Below are positions 36,254 through 48,849 of a DNA stretch of 64,000 nucleotides, in pieces. This stretch comes from Carettochelys insculpta. Its lineage: Eukaryota; Chordata; Testudines; Carettochelyidae. The stretch covers positions 3,100,001-3,164,000 of the forward strand of contig NC_134161.1 of the NCBI RefSeq assembly GCF_033958435.1, given 5' to 3'. Every line of letters starts with the position of its first letter. Positions within the stretch are counted from its first letter, which is position 1. The translations under genes were made by a program, and so were the position numbers. The notes beneath the pieces are model-generated. The model was not told where the DNA came from. It saw nothing but the letters and a program-made list of their open reading frames with translations, and ran no database searches.

Positions 36254-38859
36254 CAGTCTAGCATGTGTGTGCGAGTACACATATTTGTATACATGCATAT
36301 TGCTATTGGTTCTTCCTTAACTGAGGAGACTAGGCTACCACTCTGGCTCACAGAAAGCACTTGGCTTTGCAGCTGTATTTCTCTTAATCAGTCCATTACA
36401 GCAAGTAAAAGAATCAATGAAACCAGGTTATTGATCAGAAATTCATATATTAAAATGGTACTGCTAGTACTAACTCATTTCTCAGTGGCAGAGGCAGATC
36501 AATGCTGCCCCTTCCCTGGAAAATCACTGCTGATGCGTAATCGTAATGGCTTTGTTCAGTTGCTGTTAGCATGCACCTGCTGAGAGGATGCAACGCAGGC
36601 CAGTGTGAGGCAACCCGCCTGGCCTTGAATGAAAGAAGAAGGGGGAGAGAATCACTCCCCATCTCCTTTTCCATCCAAACAACCTGGCATCTGAGTCATC
36701 GAGTCCAGCACCTGCCTGGGGTTGGCCAACGGTGCTGGGATGTCCCTGTTTTGGAGCATTATGTGGCTCAGAGCAGGACTGGTGGAAGTAAAACACATTC
36801 CCTTGGCCCGTAGCTGTGAAGAAGCCCAAAGACCTTCCAGCTGTTTCAGTGTTGTCAGCTTGGAGAATTCTGCCCCCCCGAAAGACCACTTGAGGAATAT
36901 CCAAGGTGTCTTGGCTGCTCCCTTCATGCCCATCTGTTTGGAAGGCATGGTGCCCACTAACAAATTGGTCAGGCTCTTGCCCTCAGGCTGAGGTGCCAAG
37001 CAAGCAAGGGAATAAATGCAAAGCTGCGGAACACTGCCAGTGTCATGTCTTCTGCAAGAAGGCCTTGCTGCGTGCCAGGGTAAAAGTAACCTGGCATCTC
37101 ATGCTGTCAGCACACAACATTTGCTCGGCTACACCTGCTGACGCTTAGATGGTGGCAGAGAGAGAAGCTGCCAATAAAGGGCTTTACAGATTGGTGTGGC
37201 AACCAGCCGATCTGAACGCACCACAATCAGTGTCTCAGAGAGGCTGGACCGAATGGGGATTCCCAGGCATACAGAATGGGTAAAGCACTCCCTGAGGTCT
37301 CTGACTACTGCTCACAGAAGGTAAAGCCCCACACTGGGCCCCTGTGTACTGGCATTATCACCCTGCCAGGCTTTAGGGTAAACAATCACTCTGCTCCTGT
37401 GTGCAGGGAACCCCACATTGAAATGACTGGCACTGACAACAAGAGACATAATTTCTGATGCACAAGCAGCATCCAGAGAAGGATCACACACTTCCATTAG
37501 CCTCAGAAAAGGTGGCCTGAACAGCAAGCGTATGTGGCAAAAGGCAACACTACGTCTCCACTTTTCTGCCAACAGAACCAGGAGAATCCCAGAAGCTTCT
37601 TTTCCGCTCCGTATCCATAAGTCTTTCAGACTCTCTTGAAGAAGTGAGAAGGTGTCTTTGAAGTCATTAGCACATTTCTGTTCTTTGCATTTTAACCAGT
37701 CTTTCAAATCAGTAAAAGATCATTTCTAAGACCCCTCTGACTACCCCATTGATTTGTGTGGGCACTGTGCACTCAGCTCCTGACATTTGAAGTTGTGCTT
37801 TTGTGCCCCAGTGTGTGGTGTGTCACTGTGCGTGTGGGCCTCCCCAGGCTGAAATCTATACAGTATACTCCTTTGTGGCTCTGTCCATGCCTACTTTTGT
37901 GTGTTGCAGTAGCTGCATATTGCTGATGTTGCAAAAGTGAATGAGGGTTTGACAGTGGATCTGATTTTTTTGTGCTTCTGTTCTTCTCCGTGCTCAGAGC
38001 TACTCGATAAAATTCCCAGCAAATGACTGGTTTCATGGACTGTTTCCCCCTTTGTCAATACAAAGAACTGAGCTCCGTTGTCACTGTCTCTCCCCTGGAG
38101 GGAAGGAATTTGAGTATATATAGTTGGCTCTTGAAATACTAGTTGTATTTCTAATTGTTTTTCTTAGCTGCAATCTTTTTTTTTTTTCACATCACTAAGA
38201 CTGAGGAGGTTAAACGACGTAGGAAGAGTATTTCATCAAACGTGAGATTCGGGCGTCACCTCACTGAGATGACATTTCTTTTCTAGTTTTCTGCTTCTAT
38301 TTGTGATACGGGGATTGAGTGGGAAGCCCAGGCCTGTAGCAACCGATCAGAAGCACTCAGGACAGATGGACAGGACTTGGATTTTTAGAGAACTGGGTGG
38401 TGCTCTTGAGTTTCTGCATTCATTTGGCAGGCAGCCTGGACAGTACTGACCTTCCAAGGGTTAACTCAACTTTCCCATTGCTGCTGATGCTAGAAGGTGG
38501 TTGGGTGGGGAGATGAGCGAACCCCCATCAGTTTGAGAGTGCTGAGTCAGTGGTTGGCTTCATGAGCAGGTGGGGTGAGCTGGTCATTCCTTATTTGAGC
38601 CCTGGGGGTGGGAGGGTACCAGACACATGACTTATGACAGTCCACACTTCAGTCTTGGGGGGAGAGACCTCAAACGCGGGTGTGAGGGGCATGGAAGAGT
38701 GCGGAGAGGGAAAAGAAAGACACAAAGAGATGCGAAGAGGCAGACAGATTACAGCTGAGCTGGTTTCAGCAGAGATCCCTCCCAGGCTTCTATGAGATGA
38801 AAGGGAAGTTCAGTTCAAAAGCTTTCTTCTTCCTGCCTCATTTTAATCAAGGTACCTTG
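36251..38859. other. unique-looking DNA, no clear gene
   Basis: Several frames of 75-131 codons overlap at 36450-37150 and 37312-37707 on both strands. None has a recognisable domain or consistent splice sites. I cannot name any repeat here. Confidence 0.3.
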
Positions 38860-38863
38860 ATGT

Positions 38864-39056
38864 TGCAGTTGTGGCTGGCCCAAGTCACCTGAGTGAGGCC
38901 CTAGGGGCTCAGGCTATGGAGCTATAACACTGCAACATTCAGGCTCAGGCTGGAGCCTGGACTCTGGGACTCAAGGTAGGTAGCCCCACCATTTCAGACA
39001 GCTGACACCGGCCAGCCACAGCTGTTTGGTTTTAGTGTAGACACATCCTTAGACTA
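38864..39056 (+). mobile_element. GTAGACAT-ended DNA transposon family H, copy 1
   Basis: Phrases GGGGCTCAGGCTATGGAGCT, CATTCAGGCTCAGGCTGGAG and CTGGACTCTGGGAC precede GTGTAGACACATCCTTAGAC. This is the interior and right end of a common turtle-type element. It pairs with 40994-41240. Confidence 0.45.
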
Positions 39057-40719
39057 TCAGATAGGGAATAAAGCAGTAAGCTGCTGACGGCTTGATCAGA
39101 GCAGAATAATTGGCTGCCAAGCTCTTGCTGGCAGTGTGGTGTTTGTTACTAAGACAGTAAGCAACTTCTTAAAGAGACATATTATAATCAGCCAAATGCA
39201 GCTGAGCGCTGGGGTTTTTAAGCCTATAAAGAGGCCCCCTGCAGAGAATATGTAGCTCTGTTCATTTTCCTGGCTCAGATATAGATCATTGGCTGGGCCC
39301 AGGAAGCAGCTTCCACTCACATGCCATGTTGCAAATTCCAGCTAACAAACTCGGTGCAGGGAGGGCTGGACAGTCTCCGTGGAAGGAGCAAAGCTTGGCT
39401 GCTTGGAAAAGGCCGAAGCCAGAAGTGGCTGTGACAGGCTTGATTAAAGTAAGATGGGGTTTCAGAGGTAAAATGGGGTGAAATGATTTGAACCTTGTTT
39501 ACATTGGCCTTCCGTAAGGAGCTGTCTGGAGGTCTTCTAACGCCGATGGGATGGGCATCAATGGGAGCTCAGCAAATATACTCCTCTTCAAAAACCAAAA
39601 TGGACCAGCAGAGGCAAACTCTGTGCAGACTGAGGTCACTGCTTGCTTCACCAGTGGCTTCCCTTGGAGCTGCCTGAGACACAACGCCAGGCCATATCTG
39701 ATTCCTTGGGTGTGTGTTACGGATTTTGTCCCTCACATGTCCCCTTTGATTGCTCTCAAAGAATAGGCAAATTTGTGTTTCAAGGAATTAGGTGCAGCCA
39801 GATATACTGCAGGAATGATGTCCTCACTGCTGTAATTCATACACAGCTCTGCCAACGGCCATCTAAATGCTGCATGTGCTGCGGCACCTTCTGTTCATCC
39901 ACTTCTGGGCCTCACCTGGCTCTGCCCATTCACCTCTACCTTGTCCGGCAGGACCCTCTGTTACTCCACTTCTGTGTCTCCCACGCATTCTCCAGCTGCT
40001 GAAGTTCTGTGCTTCCACACACAGCTTTGCCAGTGTTCTTTTCTCCTGTGTTGTGGGTCCATATGCGACCCCAGCATGAGAGGCTCACTCAGCTCTGCCA
40101 GCGTCCCCCCTGTGCCGGCCTGCTCCTCCCTCTGCTCCAGACATAAGGGGGTACTGTTGTTCTTCCCCTTTCTGCTTCAAAGAAACGATGTGCAGGTCGC
40201 CGGCCAATGACGGTGCTGCAGCGCATCATTCTAAGGGCGTGGGGTGGGAACTTCAAATGCAGCCTATGCAGAATCTCTTCCGCTGAGAGCCTCCTCTTCA
40301 CAGCAGGCTAAAGCTCTTTTGTTGCAGCTTGTGACTTTGCTCAGAACTGTTATGAATGCGCCCATTGACCATACACCCAGAAGAAGAGCAGCATGACTCA
40401 TGTCTGACTTGGAATTAGTTCACAAGATCACTGACCTTTTAAACCCTGTGAGTGCCTTCTGCCTACTCAGGGGGAGAGAGATTGCTTGAGGAACCTATTT
40501 CATACTTCCAGGTGTTCTGTCTCCAACTGGTTTCACCTCTTGCCTCCCACAGCTGTCTGGGCTGTGAAATAACCCCCAGCTTCCAAGCAACAAGGGCCAA
40601 CTCAGGCTTTTACAAAGAAAATATCACCTTCCCTAAAACCCTCTTTTGCCTTCTTGCCTAGGAACAAAGTAACTCCCACCAGGCCATCCTGATTCTTGAC
40701 AACTGCACGAGGCAGCAAT
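39057..40719. other. unique-looking DNA
   Basis: There is no recognised repeat. Frames at 39643-40210 are serine-, cysteine- and proline-rich on overlapping frames, without splice signals, so I do not call a gene. Confidence 0.3.
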
Positions 40720-40860
40720 AGTCACAGAGAGGCATCTGTTAGTCTGTATCATCATAAAACAGAAAAGCAGTCCTGTAGCACTTTAAAGGCTAACAAAATA
40801 ATTGATAAGGTGATGAACTTTCATGGGGCAGACCCACTTCTTCAGAGCTGAAAAAGAGAG
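40720..40860 (-). mobile_element. single-arm family B retroelement tail
   Basis: One arm only: AGTCCTGTAGCACTTTAAAG, then GGTGATGAACTTTCATGGGG and CAGACCCACTTCTTCAGAG. Read on the minus strand it gives CTGAAGAAGTGGGTCTGCCC and then ATGAAAG, the same core as 23703-23943. The second arm is absent. The CTGANGA...GAAA spacing matches the other tails. Confidence 0.65.
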
Positions 40861-40993
40861 ATTTAACCCTTCCTTAGGCCACAGTACAGTAAGTGGGCTT
40901 ACAAGCTGCTTGTGCTTTTCCTGTGTGGCCAGAGTATTTTAGTCCTGGGCTGCATGGTAACATAAACAAAAAAATCCTAAGAGCTCGCCACAC

Positions 40994-41240
40994 TCCAGGG
41001 AATGTTGACACTTCAGTGCTGCAGCACTGGATGGCAGAACTCCAGGTCAGCTGACATGGGTCCGCAGAGCTCAGGCTGCAGGGATAAAAATTGCAATGCA
41101 GCTGCTGGGCTCGGGCAAGCGAGAGCCTAAGTGTTGGGACCTGCCTGGGATCTGAAGGGTTCCAGAGCCCAAAATTCTACACTGCAGTTTTACAGAAGCC
41201 CAAGCAGGCTGTGGACATGCTGTGCTTGCCGGCTACAGTT
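40994..41240. mobile_element. DNA transposon family H, copy 2
   Basis: CCAGGTCAGCTGACATGGGT, GAGCTCAGGCTGCAGGGATA and AAAATTGCAATGCAGCTGCT are the left-side phrases. AATTCTACACTGCAGTTTTA is the inverted right-side counterpart. It is palindromic in outline and diverged. Confidence 0.45.
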
Positions 41241-41438
41241 ATGCCTCTCATCCTGCTGGGATTTCAGTAAGAACTAGCAGCTTTTGCCGTGGTGTATGAT
41301 CTCTGCTCTGGGGCTATCTGATCTTGGCCTGCATGAGGAAGGTACCCTGGTTTAATCTGAAGAAATGATTTTAAACAGGTTTAGTTAAATGGTTATGGCT
41401 CCCAGGGTGATTGCTCCAAATTTGGTTTGTGTTAAGTC

Positions 41439-41640
41439 CAGAGGTGGAAAAAGTACCCCAAAAGTTACTTGAGTAAAAGTGCAGCTGCTTTCACTTCTGA
41501 TTGCCTGAGCACAATTGAGGGGTGTGTGTGTGTGTGTGTGTGCGCGCGCTTTTTCTCAAGTAGTTTTCCAGAGGACACTGGTAACTTGTACTTAAGTACA
41601 TTCCCCGCAAAGAAGCTGCACTTCAGTCTAAAATAGGCTT
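41439..41640. mobile_element. hAT-like 'AAAGTTACTTGAGTAAAAGT' element with GT repeat
   Basis: It begins CAGAGGTGGAAAAAGTACCC. AAGTTACTTGAGTAAAAGTG near 41463 has an inverted partner GTAACTTGTACTTAAGTACA near 41581. Elements with this start and repeated AAGTAAAAGTAC text are widespread hAT-type elements in vertebrates. A (GT)10(GC)3 tract at 41522-41549 lies within it. The right end is lost. Confidence 0.5.
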
Positions 41641-44600
41641 CTGACCAGGTTAAAGTCACACCTGAAATTATAGCCTTGTAACTTTGTCAACGTACTTTGG
41701 TGAAGCCTCACAGTCTGAAACAGAGAACAGAGAAAACTGTGTCCTGGAAGGCCTTAGATCATACCTGTCATGAACCTCTAGCCACCTACAGGGATACAAC
41801 CTTGGATGGCATGAATTTAAAGCATCATTTTGCCGTTAGCTATTGCTTTTATTTTAGCAATTAAAAAAGCAGAGTTAGCTGCATTTTTCCCATATGGTTT
41901 AACACTGGCAGGCCCCAGAAGGAGAGAGGACTCACTGGAAAGGGAACAGAGGTCAAACTACATAAACATTTATATTACATAGTCCTTCATTTCAAGGGAG
42001 CATCATACAGGGATGATAAAATTATAAAAAATCACATGACTATCTTGACAGCATCCTCACCCTGACAGTTACTTGAAGGGGAGAGATTTGCCTATGGAAA
42101 GTCTAAGGCTTCACGGCTGAGTACAGCTACTTCTTAGTGTGATTTTTCTTTTTTACCTTGTAGAAGGAAAAATGCCATTTCACCATGCAATATTATTAAA
42201 AGTTCGTCATAAGGTAGGTGGCCATATAAAAACAGTCGTAGGGCATCAGATGCTAAAGTAGATGCCTGGTTAGATGGATGGATATGTATGGGAATTAATA
42301 ATTAGACAGAGCTATAAAAATGATGACCTCTGACCCGTTCCTCCAATATAGCTGGTCTATCATACTGAATGTAGTGCAGAGTAGTGAGCCAATAGAATCC
42401 ACCCCCTTGCATCACAGCAGGTTAGAGCTCATTGGGCAAGTCATTCCATCCTCTTTGCTTCCATTCAAAGGGGAGCCAGTCTGCGGAGGGGCATGTATGC
42501 GTCTGGGTTTGGAACTGTAATTTGGCTGGAACACGCTGCGGGACAGCAGCAGCTGCAGGAGCAAATCCAAGGAGTGCTCAGCACTATAACTGCTCATGTA
42601 AAGAAAAAAAAAAAAAGAAAAAAAAATCAAGTGGTCTCCTTTTCTCCTCTGGGTATTGGCAATGTAGCTGTCATCTTATTTCCTCTGCTGAGTGGCTGGA
42701 GGTGCACAGTACTGATACTGTAATTTTCTCCACTGGGTGCTGCTGGGAGATCTGTAATACAACCTCTGCTGCTGACTCAGCTGCCAGGCTATCCAGTAGA
42801 ACACTCACTTAACAGGGTTTTGCTGTTTGCTTGGGGCCTGACCCTACACCCATTAATGTCTATGGGGGTCTTTCCAACAAGTCCAATGAGCTTTGGACCT
42901 GATTCTCAGGTAATGACACACATACAGAGCTTGCTCAAGTCCCCACCCTGATGCAGTGGGGGAACAGAAAGATGGAGCTATCCATAACTCCGTCTTTATT
43001 TTTCCTTTGCTCGCTACTAACCACTTGTTCCCCCACCCTGCCCTTTAAGCACATTATGCCATCTCCATGGACTCAGTTATAAAGATTAAATTGCACATGA
43101 ATAAACAATATTCACTTTACTTTGAAATCCTACATTAAATCCCTTGAGGTTCTCCACGGGAGAAACAAAACATTATTCTTCTGTGTCATAAATTAGATGG
43201 TGTACACCATATAAATATTCATTATGTGAAAGAGACACCATCAAGGCAGACAAAACTCTTAGATTTGACACATTTCCTTAGTGGTGTTATGCCTTAGGTC
43301 ATGCAAACTGAAATCATTTCATGAATCGAATTGTCTCTTCACTGCTTATGTTGTTGGTTTGCTTTTTTTTTTGCATTTTACTCCAGTTGGGACAGTAAAA
43401 CTTAACGGGACAGTTGCTCTTGCTGTGCAGAGTCAGTGTCAGCTTTCAAGGTCTCATGCACTGGCACAGTGTGTGTGCTAGGAGGTGGAGTCTACCTGTA
43501 AACCATCTATCCCCTCGCTGTTTGCAGTCATTAAAGATCCCATGACATTTTTGCAAAGGTTGAGTCAGTAGCGCCACACTATTGACCCATGTGAGAAATT
43601 CAGTTCTACCTCCCTAAATTGCCTCTGCCTTTTCAATTAGCTGTGGCATTTGCTCCCTGTCCTGAACTTCTGTGCATAAGTTACGCAGCTGCTGCTGCAG
43701 TGTCTATGTGATGGAGGTGGATGGATCTCAGTGGCTGGCAGAGTGATCTCTACGTATTCACAAGGGTGTGGTGAGGCTCAGCAACATCATGTTTGTGAGC
43801 TACTTGGAAAACCTAAGGAATGTAGTTCTATGAAGACAGGCGAAATATCATTACCATGTTCAGAATCTCTCCCCCGAATCCCCAGGCAAAATCTGCGAAA
43901 TAGATAATCTTTGACCACAACGGCGGATTGTTATTCTACAGTGTTCCAGTTTTTGCTTTATTTGAGCTGTAAATGTTTTCTATTTGTAACAAGATGAAAG
44001 TGTCGACAACTCAGACTAGCAGCTGAAGCAGCAAAATATATATAGCATCGTGCATTGTTCCTATAGGGTATCTTCAAGTTTGCATCATAATGACCCTGCA
44101 GCTGCAAATCTATACAAACTAGCAATGTTCCAACAGACTGTAATTATTAATCTGCTAACGCAGACACAATACACTCAGCCTTCTTCTCAGCCCCTCCTAG
44201 GAATGGAAAATAATGCTGTAGTGGCAATTATCGTAATGCAATTATCCCCATGTGAAATTTTATAACACATAGCTCAGCTGCTTCTCTTGGAGACACGTAA
44301 AGAAAGAGGGGCTTTCCTAGATATACCCCACCTCTTTGCTCATCCAGTGACATGTCTTCTCCAATGACAGAAAAAGCTCCAAAGATGACTGGCAACTAAC
44401 AAAAGGCTGGCACAGTTCAGTCTCTGGCATTCGTGTCTTCCCTCTGGCTATTTATAAATAGCCTCCTCAGTCTGGCAGGTCACCAAGCCATTGCTGTGCA
44501 TTGGCAACAAAGCACCCTTATGCAATTTGCATGGATTGTGCTGAGATTTTCCATCCTATGGAGATGCACAGGGTTTCCTAAACTACATGCACAGTGCAGA

Positions 44601-47412
44601 CAGCCATGCAGCAGGTTGCACTGTGTCCTCAGCACCAATTTCGCGAGGTTACAAACTCAGAGTCTTCTGTACTCCCTTCCTAGGCAGTTCTTGTCCTCTT
44701 GGTATTAAAGAATCGTGAAGCAGCAATGAATTCCCTGTGTACAGCCAAGAGGCCAGAAGCCGTCCCTTGTGTTATCCAGGGTGAGATTCCCAGAAAGCGA
44801 GACTCAGCTGCAGACCATCACACCAGTGCATCTTCTGCCGGTGGCAACTCTTCTGCTTTCTTCAGTAGCAATTTACTATGCAATCCACTCAGAAAGAATC
44901 TGGGCATAGATCTCTCGCACTTCAAGTAGAGCCGGATCTTTTAAGGGTAGGTTTGATTCTTGCCCACAAAGCCTAAATCACCCCTGAGAGGAGCACAAGC
45001 CACTCATTACACCGCGGACTGGGCAACTCTGCAGACTCCAGACAGCTGTATTCCTTAAAAGCCAGCAAAGCTGTCACAGGAAGTCATGCAAGAGAGGGCT
45101 GAAGTTCAATTTATAATGTTTGACTCACTTTTGACCCCTTGATCGATTCCCTTGCATTTCCCCACTGATCACTGCAAGTTTCTGGATCACAATAGTTGTC
45201 AGCATGGGTCACGCCTCGTGAAAAATCAGACATCTGCATGGATTTGACCATCTCAGGGTGACCCATCCACAGGTGGGATGTCCTAAACCTTAACATAGTG
45301 GAGGCTGCCACCAGAAACTTGGAAGTCCAAAGTCAGCACCTTGGTCAAGCGAGTCGTCCCTCCGCTGAGGCAATGCCCTGAACTGAACAGAAAAAGCTTT
45401 GATGAATTCATCTTGATTAGATACAGTTCGTGGCAGCCCTTACCAAGGAGGAAGAAAACACTGTGCACAATCTCTGAGATAGTGGTAGGCATTGGTGAAG
45501 GGATTTCTATTGTCCACTGCTCCCCTGACAGATTATCATCATGAGCACTGGAATATTGAAGGAAGGAAAAGGGAGACCTGGAATTAGTGACTGCAAGGGA
45601 AAGTCCTTCTCAATAATTTGTCCCTCACACCCCACTTGCCCCAGACCAAGTGAGCAGTTACTCTGCAAGGTTCACAAGCTATTTCTGCAGACACCAGAAT
45701 CCCCATGTCTGGGGAAGGCATGGAAACAATAAAGCAATTGTAAGAGGAATTAAAGAGAGAGTAAGATTTTAACTAGCCTGATACACTACATGGGTTTTAT
45801 TTCCTCAGCTCTGATAAATATTTAATTATCTAAAGTAACGTGGGGGATTTTTTTGTTTGTTTATGTTTTGGGGGTTTTTTTTTGAATGTGAATCAAAGCA
45901 AGGACAATGTCTCTCTATATACCGTTTTATTGCTGCTTTTCTGTTGCGACTGACATTCTTGTGCGGCATCTTCTAACTGACATCCCTTGTAATTAGAAGG
46001 AATTGTCTTTTCATACCGCTAATCTGAACTGGCTAATTACTCAATGAATATTTAGCTCCTTGCATAGGCAAACATTAAGCGGAGATGTAGACTTCCCTGC
46101 ATGCCTAATTCAATGCCGTACAGCTCTATGTAAGCCAGGAGGCAGGGTGGGAGAGACATTCTCCTTTCTTTTAGGGAGAAGGTCCTGCAACAAGCACAGT
46201 ACACTGGCCCTGATTCTTCAAAGCACATGATTAACGTCAAGTATGCTCATGGCACCACTGAAATCAACGCAACTACTTGTACTTAAAGCTGAGAGAATGC
46301 TGGAATGGGGACAGCGTGCTCAGCACCTCACAGGAATGAGCCCTCTAGATAGTCCAGATTCCATACTCAAGAGCTATGTGTGTGCTTTGCACCATATGCC
46401 TGTCCTCCTTCAGGTCTGTACCTCAGATTCGTTCGGTGGCCTCTGCGGGTTTCGCACATTTGAGACCGAGCCCGTCTGAGACTCTTCCGTTCTTTTCACA
46501 ACAGCCCCAGCCCCCTCCTGGCTCAAACCCAGCATTCAAACTCAACAATATGGGAGGTGAGTGAGGGTCACTTTATTGATGTCTCTGCACAACTGGGTGT
46601 CAGCTGAGGCTGGAAGTAGACGAGACAGGACCATGGCAACAACACTTGGTCCCTTAGCACACCTTCCCTGTGGTAAGTTTATTATGAGGTTCCAGATTTC
46701 CAGCCAAGTGCTACAAACTTTCTGTTCAGCTGATAACCTCACCTGTTCACCCTGGTGGACAGGATGAGAGAGAACCTCTGCCACAACCAGGAGCTCCTAC
46801 ATAGTCATCAGACCAGCAGGGCTATCTGGCTTTGGGCTCCCAAGCTGCCTCTGGAGCCAGCTCAATAGACTCAGGTGTACTATCCCTCACAGCGTGTCTG
46901 GGGTGCTGTGTGGCTTGCTGCACACATGCTGATGGTTGCTCTTTTCCTGCCAGGATCCCTGGAAGTCTTCTCAACTAAACACTGGTGACAGAGAGGCCAA
47001 TGAGCTGGTTAAATATTAACAGCTATGTTACCCAGTAGGGGAAACTGAGGCACCATGGGTTGATGATTCCCCCAGTGAATCAGTGTCTGAGTTATGGTTA
47101 GTCGTGAGGAATCCTGGCTCTCGGTCTCTCACTTTGACCACGAGACCAGTGGCGGACAACCATCAGGGTTCTGTGGGTGGCCTGAAAGACATTTTGTTTC
47201 CTGCTGCTCACGCACAGGATTGCCAGATTCTGCTGGCCTCTACCCATGTAGTTTCTTCCCACTGGTGTTACTTAAGCGGCACACAAATAAAGCAAGGGCG
47301 TGTGAAGCGAGGAGCATGCTGATTGCACGCAGTGTTGACTGTGAGAGCCCCGCATTCCCTCTGCCTCCCATCAAAGCACTGCTACGCTTCAGCTGGCACA
47401 CCCCACGAGTTC
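41641..47412. other. largely unique DNA
   Basis: A short A-rich patch lies at 42601-42627. AT-rich repeat-free text at about 43910-44270 and 45780-46060 resembles conserved non-coding sequence. One candidate exon (46505-46556) has strong splice signals and is listed separately. Confidence 0.3.
46505..46556 (+). other. candidate 52-bp exon
   Basis: It is preceded by TCTTCCGTTCTTTTCACAACAG, a strong pyrimidine tract and acceptor written here as two parts: CTTCCGTTCTTTTCACAA then CAG. It is followed by the donor GAG|GTGAGTGAG. One frame gives PQPPPGSNPAFKLNNMGG. No homology is recognised, and splice signals alone arise by chance at this length scale. It could equally be a non-coding RNA exon. 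Confidence 0.25.
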
Positions 47413-47616
47413 GAGGTACATGTTAGTTTGTACCCACAAAAACAGTGAGAAGTCCTGTGGCACCTTTTAGACGAACAGATTTTTGGAGCATAAGCTTTCG
47501 TGGGAAAGGACCCACTTCATCAGATGCAACTATAAAGCAAGTCTTTGCCCACGAAACCTTATGCTCCAAAAAATCTTTTAATCGGTAAGGTGCCACAGGA
47601 CTTCTCATTGTTTTTG
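47413..47616. mobile_element. palindromic PLE-type tail, family A, copy 1
   Basis: The left arm runs from AAGTCCTGTGGCACCTTTTA to the turn near 47528. The right arm runs from GTCTTTGCCCACGAAACC to GGTGCCACAGGACTTCTCAT. On the minus strand 47485-47523 reads CTGATGAAGTGGGTCCTTTC then CCACGAAAGCTTATGCTCC, a clean hammerhead-like core. The right arm has lost the CTGATGA box. The left end is truncated and no clear target duplication was found. Confidence 0.75.
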
Positions 47617-47681
47617 AGGGTATGCAAATGCAGTTAGCAAAACTACCCTATCCCAGGAGAGCATCTTGTTTATGACACTTG

Positions 47682-48391
47682 GGCTACGTCTACACGTGAA
47701 GCCTACATCGAAGTAGCTTATTTCGATGGAGCAACATCAAAATAGGCTATTTCGATGAATAACGTCTACACGTCCTCCAGGGCTGGCAACGTCGATGTTC
47801 AACTTCGACGTTGGGCAGCACCACATCGAAATAGGCGCTGTGAGGGAACGTCTACACGCCAAAGTAGCACACATCGAAATAAGGGTGCCAGGCACAGCTG
47901 CAGACAGGGTCACAGGGCGGACTCAACAGCAAGCCGCTCCCTTAAAGGGCCCCTCCCAGACACAGTTGCACTAAACAACACAAGATCCACAGAGCCGACA
48001 ACTGGTTGCAGACCCTGTGCCTGCAGCATGGATCCCCAGCTGCAGCAGCAGCAGCCAGAAGCCCTGGGCTAAGGGCTGCTGCCCACGGTGACCACAGAGC
48101 CCCGTAGGGGCTGCAAAGAGAGCGTCTCTCAGCCCCTCAGCTGATGGCCGCCATGGCGGACCCCACTATTTCGAAGTTGCGGGACGCACAATGACTACAC
48201 GGTCCCTACTTCGACGTTGAACGTCGAAGTAGGGCACTATCCCCATCTCCTGATGAGGATAGCGACTTCGACATCTCGCCGCCTAACGTCGAAGTTAACT
48301 TCGAAATAGCGCCCGACGCATGTAGCCGTGACTGGCGCTATTTCGAAGTTAGTGCCTCTCCTTCGAAGTAGCGTGCACGTGTAGACACGGC
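47682..48391 (+). mobile_element. CpG-rich 0.7-kb DNA transposon, family C, copy 1
   Basis: The ends are GGCTACGTCTACACGTG and CACGTGTAGACACGGC, an inverted pair. The interior is full of TTCGAA and TCGAAGTAG boxes in both orientations, including a near-perfect 31-bp hairpin at 48204-48234. The central part is unique GC-rich text. The copy at 62289-62990 is the same element in the opposite orientation. A frame at 47755-48072 (105 codons) is shared by both copies but shows no known domain. It is probably a non-autonomous PIF/Harbinger-like element, inferred from ends and the ATT duplication of copy 2. Confidence 0.75.
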
Positions 48392-48639
48392 TTTGCAGTG
48401 CACTGAGATGAAGGTTGCTCATTAACATGGCCCACTCAGTAGCCTAGGTTGTCTGTCGCTGCACTAGACAATGATCCTTCTGGAAATTTGCCCTTAGCAT
48501 GTTTTCAAGTCAGAGAGATTGAGGAAGTGCTAAGAACAACCATGACAGGTGCATCCAGGTGTGGCAGACCAGGTGACAGCTCCTACCACGGTGCCCCATC
48601 AACAGATGAACACTGACAGTTACCTGCCTGGACTCAATC

Positions 48640-48820
48640 TGGCACACCTGTGCATTAGTAGTGTTAAAATAGGTATTAGACTGATAAGAATGTGCTTAGT
48701 GTTTAGAATTTGTGGAACACTTTTAAGTTTCTGCATGCACGAATCTCAGTTATTACATCTGTCTTCCATATTACAAAGTAATATTGGAGCATTTTTATTG
48801 TAAGCCTCTGGAACTTCATA
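48640..48820 (+). repeat. dispersed repeat family F, copy 2
   Basis: GTTAAAATAGGTATTAGACT, GTGCTTAGTGTTTAGAATTT, GCATGCACGAATCTCAGTTA and ATATTGGAGCATTTTTATTG match the minus strand of 32340-32540 in order. No ends or duplication could be defined. Confidence 0.6.
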
Positions 48821-48849
48821 AATCTTCAGACAGGAAACAGACATTAGTT

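Noticed and set aside
36450..37150. Five overlapping frames of 74-115 codons on both strands
   Set aside because: No domain, no consistent splice sites, and mutual overlap on several frames. I considered a processed pseudogene but recognised no parent.
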